From assembly GCA_902761145.1 (NCBI GenBank), contig CACWJA010000006.1, positions 1 through 64,000 of the forward strand: 64,000 nt of DNA, in the 5' to 3' direction. Below, piece after piece: positions 54,082 to 62,273 of the stretch. Position 1 is the stretch's first letter. Every line of letters begins with the position of its first letter. Origin of the DNA: an uncultured bacterium (lineage in GTDB: Bacteria > Patescibacteriota > Saccharimonadia > Saccharimonadales > Saccharimonadaceae). The position numbers were made by a program, and so were the translations under genes. Under the pieces are notes generated by a model. That model made no database searches. It was not told the origin of the DNA and saw only the letters and a list, made by a program, of their open reading frames with translations.

Positions 54082-54276
54082 TTACATCCCCAATGCTTTC
54101 TTAATATTCTTGTTAATTTTGCCATTTATAGTAGCAGCAGTTTTCATATTGCGCTTCCTGGCTTTAGATTTTTTTGCGAGAATATGATTCCCGAATGCAC
54201 GCTCGCGCACCAACTTACCAGATCCGGTAACCTTAATACGCTTAGCGGTACCTTTATGCGTTTTTAACTTTGGCAT
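54082..54276 (-). CDS. rpmI: Ribosomal protein bL35
   Basis: A 64-residue basic protein: [20 protein letters not shown] and the [20 protein letters not shown] segment are characteristic. It belongs to the infC-rpmI-rplT operon. GGAAAGGAAA precedes the ATG. Confidence 0.96.
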   Translation of the reverse strand: MPKLKTHKGTAKRIKVTGSGKLVRERAFGNHILAKKSKARKRNMKTAATINGKINKNIKKALGM

Positions 54277-54341
54277 AGTGGTTTTCCTTTCCTTTATTTA
54301 ACTTCTTCAAAGTGCGATCGGACGGCCTAGAAAGTAGGAAG

Positions 54342-54860
54342 TTACTTTTTTCGTACCTGTACCGATAAGTTGCGTCCGTTCATTTGCGGCTTGCCTTCTA
54401 CTATAATGCCATCACCTAGTAAGCCGACCACCTTCTCTAATAACTCTTGGCCGATTTCCTTGTGCGCCATTTCGCGTCCGCGAAAGATTATCAATATCTT
54501 CACGCGATCGCCATCGTCAAGAAAGCTTCGCATTTTGCGAACTTTTATATTTAGGTCATTGTCGCTAATCTTAAGGCCAATCTTCATCTGCTTTAGCTCG
54601 GATTGTTTTTCTCGAGCCTTTTTACGATTCTTAGCCTCTTCTTTCATCTTTTGGTACTGGTATTTACCCCAATCGATAATTTTAACGACCGGCGGGTTAG
54701 CATTGGCAGCAATTTCCACCAAGTCCACCCCCTGTTTATTCGCAAGAATCTGGGCTTCTTTGCTAGACATAATTCCTAGCTGCTCACCACTAGCGCCAAT
54801 TACGCGTACCTCAGGATAACGAATTTCTCCATTAAGACGAGTGCGTGATGTTGCTTTTAT
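54342..54860 (-). CDS. infC: Translation initiation factor IF-3 with non-canonical start
   Basis: A 172-residue protein if begun at 54860. The first ATG (54770) would cut off the conserved N-terminal segment LNGEIRYPEVRVIGASGEQL, which is in frame and uninterrupted upstream. AAAGGA lies 5 nt before an ATA (54858-54860) and 2 nt before ATC (54861-54863); no ATG, GTG or TTG is suitably placed. E. coli infC uses AUU, which IF-3 itself discriminates against, giving autoregulation; the same logic is likely here. The C-terminal domain (IKVRKMRSFLDDGDRVKILI) is intact. Confidence 0.88.
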   Translation of the reverse strand: MKATSRTRLNGEIRYPEVRVIGASGEQLGIMSSKEAQILANKQGVDLVEIAANANPPVVKIIDWGKYQYQKMKEEAKNRKKAREKQSELKQMKIGLKISDNDLNIKVRKMRSFLDDGDRVKILIIFRGREMAHKEIGQELLEKVVGLLGDGIIVEGKPQMNGRNLSVQVRKK

Positions 54861-54956
54861 GATAGTCCTTTCTTCTTTTGAATTAACCTAGAAATAATTA
54901 TATCAAATTTTAAGAGTAAAAGCAACATCTAAATAATAGTTAAGACTGCAATTTAA

Positions 54957-56468
54957 TTAACGCCGTCTATAAGTTAGGGCTTCGGCCAAATGTTTGGCTA
55001 AAATAATATCCGATTTGTCTAGGTCTGCAATAGTCTGAGCCACTTTGATAGTTTTAAAATATGACCTAGCAGAGAGATTCAATCTCTCTGATGCGTTGGT
55101 TAGTAATTCCTCTGCTGCTTGCTCCATTTTTAGCTTCTTTGATACTTGAAAACTAGACAATGAGCTATTGTAGAATCCCTCTTTACCATACCGATTTTTT
55201 TGACGCTCTATTGCCTCCGTTATATTATTTTTCACAACAGTATGTTCATCATTACTATCGCCCAGTGGTTTCAAGAGGTCGGAATTGTCGACCTTCTCTA
55301 CGGTTATATTCATATCTATCCTATCGAAGAGTGGCCCAGAGAGTTTCTTCTGGTACTTCTGAATTTGTATCTCCGTGCACTTACATTCATGCGTTGGATC
55401 GCCCAAATATCCACATGGGCATGGATTCATGGTGGCCACAAGCATAAAATCTGCCGGATATGTTGTTTTACGATTTGCGCGTGATATTGAGACCCTCTTA
55501 TCTTCCAGTGGTTGGCGCAAAGCTTCTAGTACTGCCCTGGGGAACTCTGGGATTTCATCCAAAAACAAAATACCCTTGTGCGATAATGATATCTCGCCAG
55601 GCGTCGCCATGGCTCCACCACCTATTATGGAGATAGAACTTGCCGTATGATGTGGGTTACGAAAGGGCCTCTCCTCTATAATCTCGTCAGTAGCTAGTCC
55701 CGCAATCGAATATATCTTAGTGATATCAATCTTTTCTTCTGGAGTGAGACTTGGTAGTAAATTCGCTGCGGCCTTGGCTAGTAACGTTTTACCAGCCCCC
55801 GGCGGACCAGAAATAAGTATATTATGGCGACCAGCTATTGCTATTTCCATCGCGCGTTTTGCTAGCTGTTGCCCTCTAATATGGTCTAAGATTGTGTCAT
55901 TTAGGCGTCTCGTCGCTGTATGCTTAACGTCATCAGGATTCGATATCGGTAATTTAGCCTGCTGTTTTAGTGCTAGAAAAAGATTTTGTAGAGTATCCAC
56001 ACCATATACTACTATGCCGTCCATTAAGGAGGCTTGAGATAAGTTGTTAATTGGCACGTAGACTTCCTTATACCCGGCCTTCTTGGCTATTTCTATGATA
56101 TTAATTATGCCTCTTACTGGCCGTAGTTTACCGTCCAGTGATAGTTCACCCACGAATAATTTACCTTTCACGTCGTCCTTTATTAATTGACCAGACAGTA
56201 TCAGTATGGAGAGCGCTATAGGTAGATCAAGATAAGTTCCATCCTTATGTAGCTCGGCCGGCGCCAAATTAATAGTCACTTTCTTGTCCGGGAAGCTAAA
56301 TTGAGAGTTAACTATAGCGCTTCGCACTCTATCTTTTGCCTCATTAATGGTTTTATTGGCCATACCTACGATATTAAAGGCAGGGAGACCTCTGCTCATG
56401 TCACCCTCTACCTCCACAAGTCTCCCCTCAAAACCATAGGGAATTGCCGAATTAACTTTCGATACCAT
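54957..56468 (-). CDS. comM: YifB/ComM family Mg-chelatase-like AAA ATPase
   Basis: A 503-residue protein. The N-terminal ChlI-like domain has GLPAFNIVGMANKTINEAKDR and DLPIALSILILSGQL; the AAA core has Walker A GPPGAGKTLLAKAAA and Walker B GILFLDEIPEF, then RQPLEDKRVSISRA; the C-terminal domain has NLSARSYFKTIKVAQTIADL. ComM is a helicase that promotes branch migration during natural transformation. Start 56468 (MVSKVNSAIPYG) fits the family; the ATG at 56504 adds an unconserved segment. DNA uptake is plausible in an organism scavenging nucleotides. Confidence 0.92.
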   Translation of the reverse strand: MVSKVNSAIPYGFEGRLVEVEGDMSRGLPAFNIVGMANKTINEAKDRVRSAIVNSQFSFPDKKVTINLAPAELHKDGTYLDLPIALSILILSGQLIKDDVKGKLFVGELSLDGKLRPVRGIINIIEIAKKAGYKEVYVPINNLSQASLMDGIVVYGVDTLQNLFLALKQQAKLPISNPDDVKHTATRRLNDTILDHIRGQQLAKRAMEIAIAGRHNILISGPPGAGKTLLAKAAANLLPSLTPEEKIDITKIYSIAGLATDEIIEERPFRNPHHTASSISIIGGGAMATPGEISLSHKGILFLDEIPEFPRAVLEALRQPLEDKRVSISRANRKTTYPADFMLVATMNPCPCGYLGDPTHECKCTEIQIQKYQKKLSGPLFDRIDMNITVEKVDNSDLLKPLGDSNDEHTVVKNNITEAIERQKNRYGKEGFYNSSLSSFQVSKKLKMEQAAEELLTNASERLNLSARSYFKTIKVAQTIADLDKSDIILAKHLAEALTYRRR

Positions 56469-56623
56469 ACATATTTTACTACCATAGCCCCAGGAAAAAC
56501 ACAACCCTACATGTAACCGTCATAGCTGTACACTCTACATGGCTAGAAAATACTGTTAGGCCTTTTAAAAAAAACAGCTTGTGGAAAACTTTGAAAAAAA
56601 GTGTAAAAAAGTATAAAAAAGTA

Positions 56624-56765
56624 TTGACATTAGCGTTTTTTCGAGATATTATAGAGATAGCTTTTGAATAAAAAAATTATTCAGAAGTTCAAAAACAAAA
56701 ATTTAGCCAAAATAACTCCACACTCTACAAAAGACCGGTTTTCCTCGCAGTTACCGGTCTTTTTC
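56624..56765 (+). ncRNA. Candidate small RNA with consensus promoter and terminator
   Basis: TTGACA (56624-56629), 17 bp, TATTAT (56647-56652). The transcript would start near 56659 with an 11-bp hairpin CTTTTGAATAA/TTATTCAGAAG around AAAAA (56661-56687), then an A/C-rich single-stranded part, then the terminator AAGACCGGT/ACCGGTCTT (56731-56761) with a T run. No ribosome-binding site or reading frame is seen. The terminator loop holds TTTCCTC, complementary to Shine-Dalgarno sequences. About 105 nt. Confidence 0.65.
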
Positions 56766-56773
56766 TTTATCCA

Positions 56774-56790
56774 AATCGCGTAGCGATTTT
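56774..56790. other. Short hairpin after the candidate small RNA
   Basis: AATCGC-GTA-GCGATT followed by TTCT. It is a weak terminator-like element; otherwise 56766-56900 shows nothing. Confidence 0.35.
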
Positions 56791-56902
56791 CTAAACAACA
56801 AAAAATGAACCGAAATTTATTTCTGGAATATTCATTTGAGATTAAAAGCTGCCAAGATAGCATTTTCTCTTACCGAAGTGCTATTATGCATAGAGCAAGG
56901 CA

Positions 56903-56930
56903 AGAAAAATGCCGCACTTGCGGCTTTTAA
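56903..56930 (-). terminator. Terminator of tmRNA
   Basis: Read on the minus strand, AAAGCCGCAAGTGCGGC followed by ATTTTTC, about 15 nt beyond the tmRNA CCA end. Confidence 0.85.
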
Positions 56931-56939
56931 CTCGAATAA

Positions 56940-57303
56940 TGGTGGAGCTGGGGGATACTGCCTCCCCGTCCGTACTATCACTGGGCCGTAAATCTACGTG
57001 TGTAGTTTTCTGTTTTAGGTTTGACGTAATAAACTGCTGGCGGCAGAAAACGAAACCTGCAGTTGTCAAGGCTATTTTTCGAGTTACCTCTCGCCAACTA
57101 GGTAACCTTATCCTCGTAATATAATAATCTTGGTCCTACGAGAACTCAGAGCAAGACCAGCCTATGTTGTAATATTATTAGGCGTAAGCAGGCATGTATG
57201 CAACATGCGCTGTTTTTGTGTTTTTAGCACTTATTCAATACTTACGGTATTTGCTCGACACGCATTACGACTGTTAATAATCCGTCTAAGCTTTGTCAGC
57301 CCC
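56940..57303 (-). ncRNA. ssrA: tmRNA with tag AKNTKTAHVAYMPAYA
   Basis: 364 nt. The tRNA-like ends pair: 5' GGGGCTG with 3' CAGCTCC, then A and CCA (encoded). The tag frame GCT..GCC followed by TAATAA (57228 to 57175) encodes AKNTKTAHVAYMPAYA, ending in the usual small hydrophobic residues for proteolysis. Pseudoknot-like pairings follow the tag. Promoter on the minus strand: TTGTCA, 17 bp, TATAAT, ending about 11 nt before the mature 5' end. It rescues stalled ribosomes together with SmpB, which is not in the window. Confidence 0.93.
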
Positions 57304-57471
57304 AACTAAAATAATTATAACATCATCAGCCAAAAATGACAATAAGGCTGTCCGGTCCAGCACGAATACGACAAAAAAATAACCACCAAGCGTATTTTTG
57401 GTAGCTCCAGAAAAGAGAACAATCACGTGATGTGGAATTCACAACATAAAAAATGAGGCTGATTTTAGACT

Positions 57472-57547
57472 AATGTTGTAAAAAATACATCAAAATGAAT
57501 AAAAAAGTAGAACAGGGAAAAAATTGGGACAATGTTGTAAAAAATAC
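57472..57547 (+). repeat. Two copies of a 17-bp motif upstream of the structured RNA
   Basis: AATGTTGTAAAAAATAC occurs at 57472-57488 and 57531-57547, 59 bp apart (start to start). They lie just upstream of a promoter and could be regulator sites. The rest of 57304-57570 contains only the tmRNA promoter. Confidence 0.6.
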
Positions 57548-57570
57548 CCTATAAATATTGAACAAATCTA

Positions 57571-57990
57571 TTGATTTTTTATAACATTTATGCTAATATG
57601 AAAACAGTCGAGATGACTAAAACAAAAACTAAAAAAAGGAGAATATGAAATACAAATATTTCAAAGCAAGAAACAAACCATAGCGTAAAATTGGCGGGCG
57701 AAAAGGTAATTTCTAGCCATAAGTTACACTTTAGGAATTACCTAGAGCTCCGCCAAGAGGCTTACATATCACGTAATTGACAGGAAATAAGCCAAAAAAG
57801 CGTAGAGCGCGTCAGCAAATCTTTCGTTAGTACCTTCCGGCAAATAGCCAAAATATAAAACAGAGCGAAAGGAAAAAGCTAGACAAGGACAATGCTTCAC
57901 CTAGAGTGAAGCGGTCAAAAAGGGAAGCAGAGTAGGGGTTGCGGCTAATAGTTGTGTTTATAAGTGCCGGATAACCCCACTGCTCCTCTA
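57571..57990 (+). ncRNA. Candidate long structured RNA with short leader ORF
   Basis: Promoter TTGATT (57571-57576), 17 bp, TAATAT (57594-57599). The transcript holds a 12-codon ORF and then paired segments: TTGGCGG (57691) with CCGCCAA (57750), AGGTAATT (57704) with AATTACCT (57736), GGCTTA (57759) with TAAGCC (57788), GCTTCAC with GTGAAGC (57894-57912), AGCAG..GGGGTT (57926-57940) with AACCCC..CTGCT (57973-57984), and inside it CGGC with GCCG. No known RNA class and no protein frame is recognised. The 3' end is uncertain. Confidence 0.6.
57645..57683 (+). CDS. Possible leader peptide MKYKYFKARNKP
   Basis: A 12-residue basic, aromatic-rich peptide, ATG at 57645 and TAG at 57681, with AAAAGGAG 4 nt upstream, one of the best ribosome-binding sites in the region. 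It sits at the 5' end of the structured RNA. It could be a translated leader that controls folding of the RNA, or a small peptide. Confidence 0.4.
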   Translation: MKYKYFKARNKP

Positions 57991-58048
57991 AATACAAAAT
58001 TATAGATATTTCTTGGGGGCCAACTAGTTTTTGTGATACAATGGCAAT

Positions 58049-58402
58049 ATGAAACATAACCGCTTTGTGTCAATCATTAGCATAGCAGGACTCGCAGCCT
58101 TAATAGTTATGCTGAATTTTACGTCTCCGACGGACATAGGCCCGTTCGGAGTTTTATTATTTTTTACAACAGCATATCTGGTATGCTTTGGCGTAATTTC
58201 ATTGCTAATGCAAAGCTTCCTGCGTCTAGCATTCAAAAAGGAAATATTTCGCAGCAAAGATTACTTATATTCTGCGGTGTTGGCTTTTGCCCCCATCATG
58301 CTGCTAATGACATATTCCTTTGGCGTGATGAACCTATGGACGGTTGGATTAGTATGTCTGTTCATCTGCTTAGCCGAATTTTTAGTGGCAAAGCGGATAT
58401 AA
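58049..58402 (+). CDS. Small membrane protein (117 aa)
   Basis: A 117-residue protein with four hydrophobic helices (FVSIISIAGLAALIVML, FGVLLFFTTAYLVCFGVISL, AVLAFAPIMLLMTYSFGV and LWTVGLVCLFICLAEFLV). No family is recognised. TACAAT ends 7 nt before the ATG, so the mRNA is probably leaderless. It lies upstream of the TraG-like ATPase unit with its own promoter; relation to it is unknown. Confidence 0.65.
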   Translation: MKHNRFVSIISIAGLAALIVMLNFTSPTDIGPFGVLLFFTTAYLVCFGVISLLMQSFLRLAFKKEIFRSKDYLYSAVLAFAPIMLLMTYSFGVMNLWTVGLVCLFICLAEFLVAKRI

Positions 58403-58419
58403 TGTGATAAAATAAGCAT

Positions 58420-58965
58420 ATGAGTAATAACCAAACAAGCCAGTCTACCGGTCTTGAACCAGATAGGATTACTTACTTTACCGAGGGAGAGGGTAGTAGT
58501 AATATAGAGCCCCATGAAGATAGTGGTAATCTTGACACTAGCAGCGGAGAGTGGCTCTCGCAGCCGGCAGAAGCGCAAATTCGTGCTATAGGCAACAAAA
58601 CCTACTCATCTAGCAATACTACAGCTGAAAATATAAATGCTGACCCAAGCCAAGCTGAAGCTGCTCCTCTAGCTGCGCTGCAAGCACATGAGCAAAGTCA
58701 GCCTAGTCATCCTTCTAATCACCACGATATGCACCCTAATGTCGTAGAGGCAGCAGCTGCGTCTATTGAAAAGACCCCGATTGTAGAAAAAAAATTTGGC
58801 GAAGCAGGAGTGAAAGAAGTAAAAAAAATAATACACCTCATGACAGAAGACCCGGATAATGGCGAGAAGCTAGCTGATGGCTACGATGTCGCTAGAGATA
58901 CTAACATACTTCATTTGTCTAAGTATGGAGCTCAATCCGTATGGACGGAGGGCAAAGGCGCATGA
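58420..58965 (+). CDS. Hypothetical acidic protein next to the TraG-like ATPase
   Basis: A 181-residue soluble protein. Residues 1-100 are disordered and rich in Ser, Asn, Glu and Gln; residues 110-181 look folded, with EKKFGEAGVKEVKKIIHLMT and ARDTNILHLSKYG. No family is recognised. TAAAAT ends 8 nt before the ATG. It lies 52 bp upstream of the ATPase gene on the same strand, so it may be a partner. Confidence 0.6.
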   Translation: MSNNQTSQSTGLEPDRITYFTEGEGSSNIEPHEDSGNLDTSSGEWLSQPAEAQIRAIGNKTYSSSNTTAENINADPSQAEAAPLAALQAHEQSQPSHPSNHHDMHPNVVEAAAASIEKTPIVEKKFGEAGVKEVKKIIHLMTEDPDNGEKLADGYDVARDTNILHLSKYGAQSVWTEGKGA

Positions 58966-59017
58966 CACATATCTGTTTTAGTATTTTTTACAACGATTCA
59001 CGAAAGAGGAGGTTGTA

Positions 59018-61855
59018 ATGGAGCCTTGGGTGGTAGTAGTAATACTGGTTGTTTCGCTAGGCATCATAGCGTCTATCTTTGGCGGCACATATATATCTAA
59101 AATGCGCAAAGCCAAAAAATACGAACGTGGGCTTAAGATGGTGCCGCTACTGATTCATCTACCACCCACTACTGATGATATCGAAGCTGGTGGCCGTGAC
59201 AAACGTGATATTGCTAATGAGGCTATCTCTAAAGCACAGGTAATGTATTCCATCCTCTCGTCCACCCTTACCAAGGGCGCCAAGACTAAGATTTATGGTC
59301 AGCGACATTTTTCGTTAGAAATTATCGCTAAAGATGGGTTTATCAGATATTACGCTGTGGTTCCAGCCGTACTTACTGAGACGGTCAAACAAGCTATACA
59401 GTCCGCATATCCCACTGCACGGGTAGAGATAAAACGCGAAGAAAACATCTTTAGGGGTGGAACGGGAATCAATTCGGTGGCCGGGGCCGAACTGACGCTG
59501 GATAAAGATTACTGTTTGCCTATCGCTACCTACGAAGACACTAAGCGTGACGCACAACTTGCCATCCTGAATGCGCTTTCTAGCGTGAGTAAAGATGAGG
59601 GGGCTACTGTACAAATTTTATTCCGTCCTGCACAAAAAAATTGGTCAGAAAAAGGCAAACAATACATAGACGATATTCAAAAAGGCAACAAGAAAAAAAC
59701 TCCAGGGGCAAACATCGGCAACTTTGCCATGGACCTTATCCGTGCTCCATGGGAAGTTCCCGGCGAACACGAAAAGTCTAATCCAGAGCCGGTCAGCAGT
59801 GTCAAACAAGATGAAATCACCGCTATCGCCAACAAAATGCGTTTTCCGGCATTTGAGACACTAATACGGGTTATAGCTAGCTCCGCCAGTAAAGCACGCT
59901 CAGAAGCCATCGTTGGCGGTATAGTATCGGCGTTCTCGCAATTTAACTCCCCAGAGTTAAATGGCTTTAAGGTTAATACCTTCAAAGACGCCAAAAAACT
60001 TACGATTGACTATACTTTCAGATTCTTCCCGCTTAAAGTTCACTCAAGCATCCTCAATAGTGTGGAATTAGCCTCTATATTTCACCTACCAGAGCAAACA
60101 GCTATTCCGAATTCCCAAGTAGAACGCCAATTAACCAAACAAGTGGATGGTCCGGCACGTCTGGCTACGGAAGGCGTATTCCTGGGGACCAACGAATTTC
60201 GTGGTGTACAGAAGGCGATTTATCTTGACGATGACAACCGCCGTCGCCATATGTACGTAATAGGTCAAACCGGTATGGGTAAGTCAGTATTTTTGGAGAA
60301 TATTGCTTTCCAAGACATGTGCGATGGTCGTGGCTTTGCATTCATAGATCCGCATGGTGATGCGGTAGAAGCCTTACTGCAACGCGTACCGGAAGAACGC
60401 ATTGACGACGTAATCTATTTTGACCCTGCCGATATCGAACATCCAGTAGGTATGAACATGTTTGAATATACCTCCGAAGATCAGAAAGATTTTATAGTAC
60501 AAGAGGGCATCAGCATGCTTCAATCTCTCTTTGACCCTCAGAATCAAGGCTTCTTTGGCCCACGCGGTCAGCATATGTTCCGGAACGCTGCACTCCTTCT
60601 AATGAGCGATCCAGCCGGAGCTACCTTCATAGATATTCCACAGTGCTTTACAGATGCGGAGTTTGTAAAATCAAAACTTCGATATGTTACAGATAAAGCA
60701 GTCTATGACTACTGGACTAAGGAATTTCCAGCATCCCAAAAAAGCAACGACGCCGGCGAAGTCATCACTTGGTTTGCATCTAAATGGGGCCCATTTATCT
60801 CTAATACTATTATGAGAAATACCCTCGGGCAAGTAAAATCCGGGTTTAACATCCGCGAAATTATGGACAATAAAAAAATCTTCCTAGTCAATCTATCTAA
60901 GGGGCGTCTCGGTGATATTAATGCTAATCTCCTCGGTATGATCTTTGTGATGAAATTCCAGCAAGCCGCTATGAGCCGTCAAGATATTCCAGAGGATCAG
61001 CGTCAAGACTTTTGTCTCTACGTGGATGAGTTCCAGAACTTTGCTACTGATAGTTTCGAATCTATCCTTTCAGAAGCTAGAAAATACCGCCTCAACCTAA
61101 TCGTGGCAAACCAGTTCATGACTCAGCTTACCGATAAAATTAGGGAGGCGCTCCTTGGTAACGTTGGTACGATCATATGCGGACGTGTCGGCGTTACAGA
61201 TGCTGACCTTATGGTAAAGGCCTTTACTCCTACTTTCACCGCCGAAGATCTCACAAAGACGCCCAATCATGCTGCAGTTTGTAAAGTAATGATGTTTGGC
61301 ATGCCGTCTGCACCATTTACTATGAATCTGCCAGCACCCATGGGTGAAGCAAATGAAGAATTAATGAATAGCCTCAAAATTTACTCCGCCACCAAGTTTG
61401 GTAAAACTCGTGCCGAGGTAGAAAAGGAAATCCAGGATCGCTGGAGTGCAGCCGAAAAAGCCAAAAAAGCAGAAATGTCTCCAAAGCCCGCTAGCGGCTC
61501 CATAGACACATTTCCCGACAAAAACGATTCAGATACTGTCTCTGCCGCTAAAACCCCTCCAGCGGCCGAAAAAGAGCCCAAAAAAGGCTTTTTGGACGAC
61601 TGGATAGCCAAAAAAGCAACTCACACTCCAAAACGTACAGTTTTAGGCTCATCAGCCGCGGCTACCTCGCAAGACGCACCCCTACCGGCTAAATCCAAGC
61701 CTCTTCCCGAAGAAGACATTGTAGCACCAGATCAACCACCAAAGGTCAAACCGCAGCCTAAACCCACTCCGGAGCCTGTCATTTCTATCACTACCGCTCC
61801 TCCGCAAGCGGAAGAATCGTCGCAGCAAGACGAAGTCATTTTCAAGGTCCGTTAA
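59018..61855 (+). CDS. VirD4/TraG-like type IV secretion ATPase
   Basis: A 945-residue protein. One N-terminal membrane helix (VVVVILVVSLGIIASIFGGTYI) precedes a beta-rich domain, then the ATPase core: Walker A GQTGMGKSVFLEN (about residue 417), FIDPHGDAVEALLQRVPEER, Walker B FCLYVDEFQNFATDSFESIL and ANQFMTQLTDKIREALLGN. A long Pro/Lys-rich disordered tail follows. This is the coupling-protein/TraM-binding pattern seen in conjugative and CPR type IV-like systems. AGGAGG lies 5 nt before the ATG. No other T4SS gene is in the window; it could move DNA or protein. Confidence 0.85.
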   Translation: MEPWVVVVILVVSLGIIASIFGGTYISKMRKAKKYERGLKMVPLLIHLPPTTDDIEAGGRDKRDIANEAISKAQVMYSILSSTLTKGAKTKIYGQRHFSLEIIAKDGFIRYYAVVPAVLTETVKQAIQSAYPTARVEIKREENIFRGGTGINSVAGAELTLDKDYCLPIATYEDTKRDAQLAILNALSSVSKDEGATVQILFRPAQKNWSEKGKQYIDDIQKGNKKKTPGANIGNFAMDLIRAPWEVPGEHEKSNPEPVSSVKQDEITAIANKMRFPAFETLIRVIASSASKARSEAIVGGIVSAFSQFNSPELNGFKVNTFKDAKKLTIDYTFRFFPLKVHSSILNSVELASIFHLPEQTAIPNSQVERQLTKQVDGPARLATEGVFLGTNEFRGVQKAIYLDDDNRRRHMYVIGQTGMGKSVFLENIAFQDMCDGRGFAFIDPHGDAVEALLQRVPEERIDDVIYFDPADIEHPVGMNMFEYTSEDQKDFIVQEGISMLQSLFDPQNQGFFGPRGQHMFRNAALLLMSDPAGATFIDIPQCFTDAEFVKSKLRYVTDKAVYDYWTKEFPASQKSNDAGEVITWFASKWGPFISNTIMRNTLGQVKSGFNIREIMDNKKIFLVNLSKGRLGDINANLLGMIFVMKFQQAAMSRQDIPEDQRQDFCLYVDEFQNFATDSFESILSEARKYRLNLIVANQFMTQLTDKIREALLGNVGTIICGRVGVTDADLMVKAFTPTFTAEDLTKTPNHAAVCKVMMFGMPSAPFTMNLPAPMGEANEELMNSLKIYSATKFGKTRAEVEKEIQDRWSAAEKAKKAEMSPKPASGSIDTFPDKNDSDTVSAAKTPPAAEKEPKKGFLDDWIAKKATHTPKRTVLGSSAAATSQDAPLPAKSKPLPEEDIVAPDQPPKVKPQPKPTPEPVISITTAPPQAEESSQQDEVIFKVR

Positions 61856-61874
61856 TAGATGGTATAATGATGTC

Positions 61875-62273
61875 ATGCAAGAAGGCCAAGATTGGATATA
61901 TTCCGATACCGTAAAAGATCATTTTCTCAATCCACGTAATTTTTTAATGGGAGACGAAAGTAAGTTCCAGTGTGATGCTACCGGTCTAGTAGGCAACCCT
62001 ATTTGCGGCGATCAAATGAAAATGTACATCAAGGTAGATCCAAAAACAGATACCATTTCTGATATACGATGGAAGACTTATGGCTGCGCATCTGCCATCG
62101 CGTCCACTTCGGCCCTCTCCGAACTAGCAAAAGGCAAGACATTAGACGAAGCTCTCAATATTACAGCCGAAGACATCGACAATTATCTAGGCAAACTCCC
62201 CAAGCACAAATTCCACTGCTCTGTTTTAGGCCACGAGGCGCTAAAAGACGCTATAGAGAATTATCGTAAGTAA
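61875..62273 (+). CDS. IscU/NifU-like Fe-S scaffold
   Basis: A 132-residue protein with the three scaffold cysteines: GNPICGDQMKMYIKV, WKTYGCASAIASTSAL and KFHCSVLGHEAL, close to SufU/IscU. It assembles Fe-S clusters using sulfur from a cysteine desulfurase, whose gene is next to it on the other strand. TATAAT of the extended type ends 7 nt before the ATG, so the transcript is leaderless. Its last 23 nt overlap the end of the desulfurase gene. Confidence 0.9.
   Translation: MQEGQDWIYSDTVKDHFLNPRNFLMGDESKFQCDATGLVGNPICGDQMKMYIKVDPKTDTISDIRWKTYGCASAIASTSALSELAKGKTLDEALNITAEDIDNYLGKLPKHKFHCSVLGHEALKDAIENYRK

Noticed and set aside
56909-57124. Open frames across the tmRNA
   Set aside because: They overlap the conserved tRNA-like end of tmRNA and have no coding features.
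57645-57960. Reading the structured RNA as a protein with TAG/TAA recoded to Gln
   Set aside because: The frame from ATG 57645 lacks TGA but has about eight TAG/TAA codons in roughly 110, as expected by chance. Genes around it use TAG and TAA as stops, and the long complementary segments favour an RNA.
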